A stretch of DNA of 64,000 nucleotides. Origin: Streptomyces sp. RB17. Its GTDB lineage: Bacteria > Actinomycetota > Actinomycetes > Streptomycetales > Streptomycetaceae. Made by a program: the position numbers and the translations under genes. Shown here one piece after another: positions 58,795 through 64,000 of the stretch. How positions within the stretch are numbered: the stretch's first letter is position 1; the number at the start of each line of letters is the position of its first letter. The stretch is from the NCBI RefSeq assembly GCF_009604455.1, contig NZ_WEGL01000010.1, positions 124,001-188,000 of the forward strand. Direction: 5' to 3'. Under the pieces are notes generated by a model, which did no database searches, was not told the DNA's origin, and worked only from the letters and a program-made list of their open reading frames with translations.

Positions 58795-59251
58795 TGGAAC
58801 GCCCCCATCCCTGAGACCACTTGTCGTCGAGTGCGCCAAGCCTTATCAGAATGCCGGTAAATACGGCCCCTTGTCCGCCGGTTCTCACCCTTCGAACGAG
58901 CTGACGACTCGCCTCCGGCATACCCATCCATGCATATGCCGCTCGGACTCGCACACTCACAGTAATCCTACGATCACCCGCTCAGCCACGGGGATCCCGG
59001 AAACGCCACCATTCGCCACCCCTTCGAATGAACTCACGGTCGCCCGTACGCGATTCACTTGACATAGGACGGCCGGAAGTGGGCGGAGTGATGCACAGGG
59101 GGGCGCGAGCACCTCGATGCGCCACCCCTTGCACCTCAAGGCGACGCCTTGGCCTGGCATCGACCGGGGGAGGCGGAGCCGTAGCGTTACGTTCCGCTTC
59201 CGTCTCGTTCCGTGTCGTAACCACCGGCGCGCTGGACCCGTTGGAGGGGGC
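58795..59251. promoter_or_regulatory. Divergent promoter region nsdA / prim-pol-like gene
   Basis: 457 bp without a gene. Contains a TTGACA (59059-59064) on the plus strand with no matching -10, AT-richer stretches near 58845-58870 and 58920-58975, and TTACGTTCCG/TTCCGTGTCG repeats near 59188-59215. Ribosome-binding site TTGGAGGGGG precedes the prim-pol-like ATG. Confidence 0.4.
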
Positions 59252-59914
59252 ATGGGCTTCACGATCGGCGGCATTCGCGAGATCCGCTCCGGCACGCGCC
59301 GGCGCGGCCGTTCGTCGGAGTGCACCGCCGTCGCCGAGTTCACCGGGCTGTGGGGCTGGGACGTGGTGCCGGGGGCGCGGGCCGCGGCGGGCGCGTGCTC
59401 GTGCGGACGCGCCGACTGTACGGCACCGGGCGCGCATCCGCTGGACTTCGCGCCCCAGGTACCGGCCGGGGCCACGCTGGACGAGGTGAGCAAGGCCTGG
59501 TCGGAGTTCCCGGGCTCCGCGGTGATGCTCCCGGTGGGCCGGGCGTTCGACGTCGTCGAGGTCTCCGAGGCCGCCGGCCGCCGCGCCCTGGCCCGCCTGG
59601 AGCGGATGGGTCTCCCCCTCGGTCCGGTGACCGCGACCCCGGACGGCCGCGCCCATTTCTTCGTCGCGCCCGGCGCCGCCGCCGACCTCCCCCGGCTGCT
59701 CTACCGCATGGGCTGGGACGACCCCTCGGCTCTGGACCTGCGGGGCCTCGGCCCCGGTGCGCACATCACCGCGCCGCCCTCCGACCGGGGCGGCCTGGGC
59801 CCGGTGCGCTGGCTGCGCCCGCCCGCGCTGGACTCGGCCACCCGGCCTCCGGCGGCCCGGCTGCTGCTGGGGACGCTGGCGTACGTTGCGCATCGGTCGC
59901 GGGCACGGGCCTGA
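59252..59914 (+). CDS. Small stand-alone bifunctional DNA primase/polymerase N-terminal-like protein
   Basis: 220 residues. Zinc-binding loop CSCGRADCTAPGAHP and the following strand-helix pattern match prim-pol (AEP) N-domains. The catalytic acidic pair, normally hDhDxxxG, is FDVVEVSEAAGR, so the second Asp is missing or replaced by Glu. No helicase domain is attached. Similar small proteins are common in streptomycetes with unknown role; a polymerase activity is doubtful. It is divergent from nsdA. Confidence 0.8.
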   Translation: MGFTIGGIREIRSGTRRRGRSSECTAVAEFTGLWGWDVVPGARAAAGACSCGRADCTAPGAHPLDFAPQVPAGATLDEVSKAWSEFPGSAVMLPVGRAFDVVEVSEAAGRRALARLERMGLPLGPVTATPDGRAHFFVAPGAAADLPRLLYRMGWDDPSALDLRGLGPGAHITAPPSDRGGLGPVRWLRPPALDSATRPPAARLLLGTLAYVAHRSRARA

Positions 59915-60010
59915 TCCACCGCCCAGGCACAGCAACCATCGATTGAGTCACCACGACGGCGAGCAACCACATCCGCGAGAGCGGCGCCGGTTCAGGCGCA
60001 AAAAGGCCGG

Positions 60011-60043
60011 CGCCCGACCCAACTGCACCTTGGGGCGGGCGCT
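60011..60043. terminator. Bidirectional terminator
   Basis: GCGCCCG (60011-60017) pairs with CGGGCGC (60037-60043), with CCCAA/TTGGG extending the stem inward. It lies between the convergent prim-pol-like gene and ftsY. Confidence 0.85.
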
Positions 60044-60075
60044 TCTTCACACATAGCAATCTCGGTCAGCGGCCC

Positions 60076-61278
60076 TCAGTCACCGATCAGCGCGTCCACG
60101 AACGCCTCCGGCTCGAACGGCGCCAGATCGTCCGCGCCCTCGCCGAGTCCGACCAGCTTGACCGGCACGCCCAGCTCGCGCTGGACCGCGACGACGATGC
60201 CGCCCTTGGCCGTACCGTCCAGCTTGGTCAGCACGATGCCGGTGATGTCCACGACCTCCGCGAAGACGCGGGCCTGCACCAGGCCGTTCTGGCCGGTGGT
60301 GGCGTCGAGGACGAGCAGCACCTCGTCGAGCGGCGCGTGCTTCTCCACGACCCGCTTGACCTTGCCGAGCTCGTCCATGAGGCCGGTCTTCGTGTGCAGG
60401 CGGCCGGCGGTGTCGATGAGGACGACGTCGACCCCCATCTCCTTGCCTTCCTTGACCGCGTCGAAGGCGACGGAGGCGGGGTCGCCGGCCTCCGGGCCGC
60501 GCACGGTGTAGGCGCCGACCCGCTCGCCCCAGGTCTGCAGCTGGTCGGCGGCGGCGGCGCGGAAGGTGTCGGCGGCGCCCAGGACGACCGTGCGGCCGTC
60601 GGCGACCAGGACGCGCGCGAGCTTGCCGGTGGTGGTGGTCTTGCCGGTGCCGTTGACGCCGACGACCATCACGATGCCGGGCTTGCGGTCCGCGGGCTCG
60701 GTCTTGACCGTGCGGTCGAAGTCCGTGCCGACGACCTTGAGCAGCTCCTCGCGCAGCAGGCCGCGCAGGTCCTCGGGGGTGCGGGTGCCGAGCACCTTCA
60801 CGCGCTCGCGCAGGCTCTCGACCAGTTCCTGGGTCGGTTGCACACCGACGTCGGCGGTGAGCAGCGTGTCCTCGATCTCCTCCCAGGTGTCGTCGTCCAG
60901 GTGCTCGCGCGAGAGCAGCGTGAGCAGTCCCTTGCCGAGGGCGGTCTGGGAGCGGGACAGGCGGGCGCGCAGCCGGATCAGCCGGCCCGCGGTGGGCTCC
61001 GGGATCTCGATCTCGGGAGCCTCGATGGACGGAGGCTCCTCCACGACGACCGGTGCGGGGCCGCCGGGGAGATCCACCTCCTCGATGGTCCGGCGCGGTT
61101 CTTCGCGCGGTGTCTCGGCCTCTTCGCCGACGTGCGGCTCGGCCGGGGGCGCGGTGATGTCGGGCGCCTTCGGGGGCGGCGGAGGCAGCGGCTTCTTGCG
61201 CCGGGTGCCCACCACCAGCCCGCCGAGCGCCACGATCACGACGACGGCGATGACTACAGCAAGGATGACGGTTTCCAT
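60076..61278 (-). CDS. ftsY: SRP receptor FtsY
   Basis: 400 residues. N-terminal membrane helix (METVILAVVIAVVVIVALGG, exactly at the start) followed by an acidic/Pro-rich A region, then N and G domains with GVNGTGKTTTTGKLA, LGAADTFRAAAADQL, DTAGRLHTKTGLMDEL, TKLDGTAKGG. It docks Ffh-ribosome complexes at the membrane. ATG 61278 has GGAG 6 bases upstream and starts right at the helix. Confidence 0.95.
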   Translation of the reverse strand: METVILAVVIAVVVIVALGGLVVGTRRKKPLPPPPPKAPDITAPPAEPHVGEEAETPREEPRRTIEEVDLPGGPAPVVVEEPPSIEAPEIEIPEPTAGRLIRLRARLSRSQTALGKGLLTLLSREHLDDDTWEEIEDTLLTADVGVQPTQELVESLRERVKVLGTRTPEDLRGLLREELLKVVGTDFDRTVKTEPADRKPGIVMVVGVNGTGKTTTTGKLARVLVADGRTVVLGAADTFRAAAADQLQTWGERVGAYTVRGPEAGDPASVAFDAVKEGKEMGVDVVLIDTAGRLHTKTGLMDELGKVKRVVEKHAPLDEVLLVLDATTGQNGLVQARVFAEVVDITGIVLTKLDGTAKGGIVVAVQRELGVPVKLVGLGEGADDLAPFEPEAFVDALIGD

Positions 61279-61448
61279 AACGGCTCCAGTATCAGCCATG
61301 GGTTGCCGCCGGAGCCTGTTTGTGTGTTCCTCCGAGAGACAAACGCCACTTAATACCAGGACTCGGAGCAAAGTACGATGGTGGCGACTCCGTCGACGCG
61401 CGTAGAGTCCGACCGTCCCCGTCCCCCCACGTCTGGTGCCCCTTTTCC

Positions 61449-62906
61449 ATGAGCAAAACCGTCGAGACCGAAGGCGCTCTCGAGACCCGAGGTATCGAGC
61501 AGGTCCCCGATCACGAGCGCACCGCGAAGACCCGTGAGCTGTTCCCCACCTGGGTCGGCGCCAACATCAGCGTGCTGCTGCTGACGATGGGCGCGAGCCT
61601 CGTCGTGGCGTACCACCTGAACATCTGGCAGGCGCTCGTCGTCGCGGTGGCGGCGCCGGTCGTGTCGTACGGACTGGTGGGGCTGATCGGTATCGCGGGC
61701 AAGCGCGGCGGCGCGCCCGGCATGGCGCTCTCGCGCGCGGTCTTCGGCCAGCGCGGCAACCTGCTGCCCGGCTCGCTGATCTGGGTGGCGCGCTGGGGCT
61801 GGGAGACGATCAACGCGGTCACCGGCGCCTACGCGATGCTCACCATCCTGAACATCCTGTTCGGCATCAAGGCGAACAGTGTGCTGGACATGGTGATGCT
61901 GCTGGTGTTCGTCGTGGCGACCTTCGCGATCTCGGGCCTCGGCATCAACGCCGTTCAGAAGTGCAACAAGTACGCCACGTACCTCTTCGGCGTCTTCTCG
62001 GTGCTGGTCCTGGTCTACCTGGTGGCGAACACCGACTGGTCGAAGGTGCTGCACCACGGCGGCGGCTCCGCGGCCGCCGTGATCACCGGTGTCGGCATGA
62101 TCGCAGCGGGCGGTGTCAGCTGGATCCCGACGGCTCCCGACTTCACCCGCTACCTGCCGCGCACGGCGTCCTCGAAGGCGATCGTGGGTACGGCGGTCGG
62201 CGGTGCCGGCATCGTCGTGCTGCCCATGGTCCTCATGGGCGCGGTGATGGCGGTGTCGACGCCGGACCTGGCCTCGGCCACCGACCCGGTGTCCTTCCTC
62301 GGCCAGATCCTGCCGACGTGGATCGCGGTGCCGTACCTGTTCATCGCGCTGATCGGCATGCTGCTGATCAACTCGATGTCGATGTACTCCGCGGGCTTCA
62401 CCGCGCAGACCCTCGGCTTCAAGGTGCCGCGCCACTGGGCGGTCTCGGTGAACGCCGTGATCTCCCTGGCCTTCGGCGGTGTGCTGATGCTGGTGGCGAC
62501 GAGCTTCATGGGCTCCTTCATCGCCTTCCTGTCGCTGCTGGCGGTCGCGTTCTCCGCCTGGGTCGGCGTCTTCGGCGCGGACATGCTGCGCCGCACCGAG
62601 TACGACGGCGAGGCGATGACCGACACCACCCGCACCAGCGCCTACTGGTACAGGGGCGGCTTCTCCCCCGCCGCCGTGGCCGCCTGGGCGATCGGCCTGG
62701 TGTCGGGCCTGATGTTCACGACCTCGGACTGGTTCACCGGCCCGCTCGCGAAGAACAACGTCATCGGCGAGTACGGCCTCGGCTGGGTCGCCACGATCGT
62801 GATCTCGGGCCTGCTGTACCTGGCGCTGCCGAAGCCGGCGGTGACGAAGCCGACGGCGGTGGAGGCCGTCGAGCCGGCCGAGGAGCGCGCGACCGTCGAC
62901 GCCTGA
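61449..62906 (+). CDS. NCS1-family nucleobase (cytosine-type) permease
   Basis: 485 residues with 12 membrane helices. Family marks: TWVGANISVLLLTMGASLV near the N-terminus, the helix 3 stretch WVARWGWETINAVTG, and FTRYLPRTAS. NCS1 proteins import cytosine, uracil, hydantoin, allantoin or thiamin-precursor pyrimidines with a cation. The substrate is not clear; no nucleobase enzyme genes adjoin. ATG 61449 has only a weak ribosome-binding site. Confidence 0.88.
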   Translation: MSKTVETEGALETRGIEQVPDHERTAKTRELFPTWVGANISVLLLTMGASLVVAYHLNIWQALVVAVAAPVVSYGLVGLIGIAGKRGGAPGMALSRAVFGQRGNLLPGSLIWVARWGWETINAVTGAYAMLTILNILFGIKANSVLDMVMLLVFVVATFAISGLGINAVQKCNKYATYLFGVFSVLVLVYLVANTDWSKVLHHGGGSAAAVITGVGMIAAGGVSWIPTAPDFTRYLPRTASSKAIVGTAVGGAGIVVLPMVLMGAVMAVSTPDLASATDPVSFLGQILPTWIAVPYLFIALIGMLLINSMSMYSAGFTAQTLGFKVPRHWAVSVNAVISLAFGGVLMLVATSFMGSFIAFLSLLAVAFSAWVGVFGADMLRRTEYDGEAMTDTTRTSAYWYRGGFSPAAVAAWAIGLVSGLMFTTSDWFTGPLAKNNVIGEYGLGWVATIVISGLLYLALPKPAVTKPTAVEAVEPAEERATVDA

Positions 62907-63035
62907 CGGACGTCAGCCGGCGCAGATCCTCCGGATCGAGCCGGAGGGCGCCCCGGCCCCGACCGGCTTCCGCCCGCGGATCGGTGGGTACGGCGTCGGT
63001 CATCCCGCGAGCCCGCCGCCCGCCCCCATGGCTAT

Positions 63036-63050
63036 CTGACGCTACGTCAG
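63036..63050. promoter_or_regulatory. Inverted repeat CTGACG-CTA-CGTCAG, candidate operator
   Basis: Perfect 6-bp arms around a 3-base centre, 43 bases before the LLM oxidoreductase ATG. Sites with TGACG/CGTCA arms are bound by TetR-type regulators of many streptomycete oxidoreductase and acyl-CoA genes; which regulator is unknown. Confidence 0.6.
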
Positions 63051-63093
63051 CTACCGTCCCCCTCCACCGCATAGCACCGGAGGGGGACTTCCC

Positions 63094-64000
63094 ATGCCCG
63101 TCACGGTCGTCCGTTTCAACCTCGTCGCTCCCGGCGCCACCCCGGCCGCCCTCTCCGCCCGCTACCGGGCCGCCCTGGAAATGGCCGCGTACGCGGACGA
63201 GCACGGGATCAGCACCGTGCAGACCGAGGAGCACCACGGCGCCGACGACAACTGGCTGCCGTCGCCGTTCGCCTTCGCGGGCGCGGTGTTCGGAGCGACC
63301 CGCCGGATCGCGGTGACCGTGTCCGCGGTGATCGGCCCGCTGCACGACCCGCTGCGGCTGGCCGAGGAGATCGCCGTACTGGACCTGCTGAGCGGCGGAC
63401 GGCTGGTGACGGTGGCCGGGATCGGCTACCGGCCCGAGGAGTACGCCCTGTTCGACGTCGACTACAAACGGCGAGGCCGGCTCCAGGACGAGTTGCTGGA
63501 GACGCTGCTGAAGGCGTGGTCCGGCGAGGAGTTCGCCTACCGGGGCCGCATGGTACGGCTCACCCCGCGCCCGTACACCGACCCGCACCCCCTCCTGCTG
63601 GTCGGCGGCTCCTCCAGGGCCGCCGCCCGCCGGGCCGCCCGCCTCGGCCTGCCGTTCTTCCCGAGCGCGCACCTGCCGGAGCTGGAGTCCTCCTACAAGG
63701 AGATGCTCACCGAGTACGGCACCGAGGGCTGGGTCATGATGCCCGCGGCCGAGACTCCCCTGCTGCACATCGCCGAGGACCCGGACCGGGCGTGGGCGGC
63801 GTACGGCGAGCACTTCCTCCACGAGGCCCGGACCTACGCCTCCTGGCAGTCGGGCGGGGTTCGCTCGGCGGTGAAGTCGGCGGCCACGACCGTGGCGGAG
63901 CTGCGCGCGGAGGGCGTGTACCGGATTCTCACGCCGGAGGACTGCGTGGCGCTGGGTGCCGACAGTCTCGTCCTGCATCCGCTGGCGGGCGGGATGCCGG
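63094..64000 (+). CDS. LLM-class F420/flavin-dependent oxidoreductase (C-terminus cut)
   Basis: 302 residues seen, running past the window end. Luciferase-like TIM barrel with VQTEEHHGADDNWLPSPFAFAGAVFGATRRIAVTVSAV, in parts, PLRLAEEIAVLDLLSGGRLVTVAGIGYRPEEYALFDVDYKRRG, in parts, and LLLVGGSSRAAARRAARLG. Many actinobacterial members use F420. ATG 63094 follows GGAGGGGG. Confidence 0.88.
   Translation, partial: MPVTVVRFNLVAPGATPAALSARYRAALEMAAYADEHGISTVQTEEHHGADDNWLPSPFAFAGAVFGATRRIAVTVSAVIGPLHDPLRLAEEIAVLDLLSGGRLVTVAGIGYRPEEYALFDVDYKRRGRLQDELLETLLKAWSGEEFAYRGRMVRLTPRPYTDPHPLLLVGGSSRAAARRAARLGLPFFPSAHLPELESSYKEMLTEYGTEGWVMMPAAETPLLHIAEDPDRAWAAYGEHFLHEARTYASWQSGGVRSAVKSAATTVAELRAEGVYRILTPEDCVALGADSLVLHPLAGGMP

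Overview
The window is a stretch of Streptomyces chromosome. It is GC-rich throughout, with strong third-position G/C and many GTG starts. It carries genes typical of or particular to the genus: the sporulation sigma factor WhiG, the NsdA-type regulator, a four-gene tandem of type I signal peptidases (sipW/X/Y/Z type), an XRE/DUF5753 plus DUF397 regulatory pair, an LAETG sortase substrate and a GlnR-type box in front of amtB. The gene order from about 24 kb to the right end is what I remember of the conserved core near whiG, rpsB, ffh and ftsY in S. coelicolor. Names resting on that memory are inference, not a search result.

Left part (1-12.3 kb) is accessory in character. A giant minus-strand gene, cut by the window edge, encodes TIR, a degenerate metallophosphoesterase, a possible Mrr-like segment, NACHT, pentapeptide repeats and WD40 repeats. 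It is divergent from an SLC13/ArsB-like permease. Next come the XRE/DUF397 pair, a compact three-gene minus-strand cassette (two-helix membrane protein, cupin-like protein, inositol-monophosphatase-family protein), a small hypothetical gene, a PotD-like Tat lipoprotein and a patch of frame-disrupted membrane-protein sequence.

12.3-28.2 kb holds a putrescine/GABA catabolic group (aldehyde dehydrogenase, divergent Lrp/AsnC regulator, class III aminotransferase). It is followed by an ABC ATPase/permease pair with odd motifs, a VOC protein, a LOG-family protein, the LAETG protein, a thiamin-type ABC transporter behind a clear TPP riboswitch, rlmN, a YceI protein and an SRPBCC protein.

28.3-46.4 kb is a long core block read on the minus strand. 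Its parts are rpsB-tsf-pyrH-frr-cdsA; yraN-comM(yifB)-dprA followed by whiG and a TetR gene; and rpsP-khpA-rimM-trmD-rplS-sipW-sipX-sipY-sipZ-nudix-DUF2469. Hairpins lie between several of these genes, including inside operons. A degenerate M23 peptidase gene is divergent from rpsB.

46.7-64 kb contains a SprT-like zinc protein, a methyltransferase with a Gly/Arg-rich insert, an extra FtsH, Ffh, the ammonium module amtB-glnK-glnD, NsdA, a small stand-alone prim-pol-like protein, FtsY, an NCS1 permease and an LLM flavin oxidoreductase cut by the right edge. Translation and protein targeting (ribosomal proteins, TrmD, RimM, Ffh, FtsY, four signal peptidases, FtsH) dominate this half, with nitrogen control and development attached.

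The best candidate for an undescribed system is the TIR/NACHT protein and its neighbourhood at the left edge. The three-gene membrane/cupin/IMPase cassette is the second. I recognised no tRNA, rRNA, CRISPR array, insertion sequence or phage gene.
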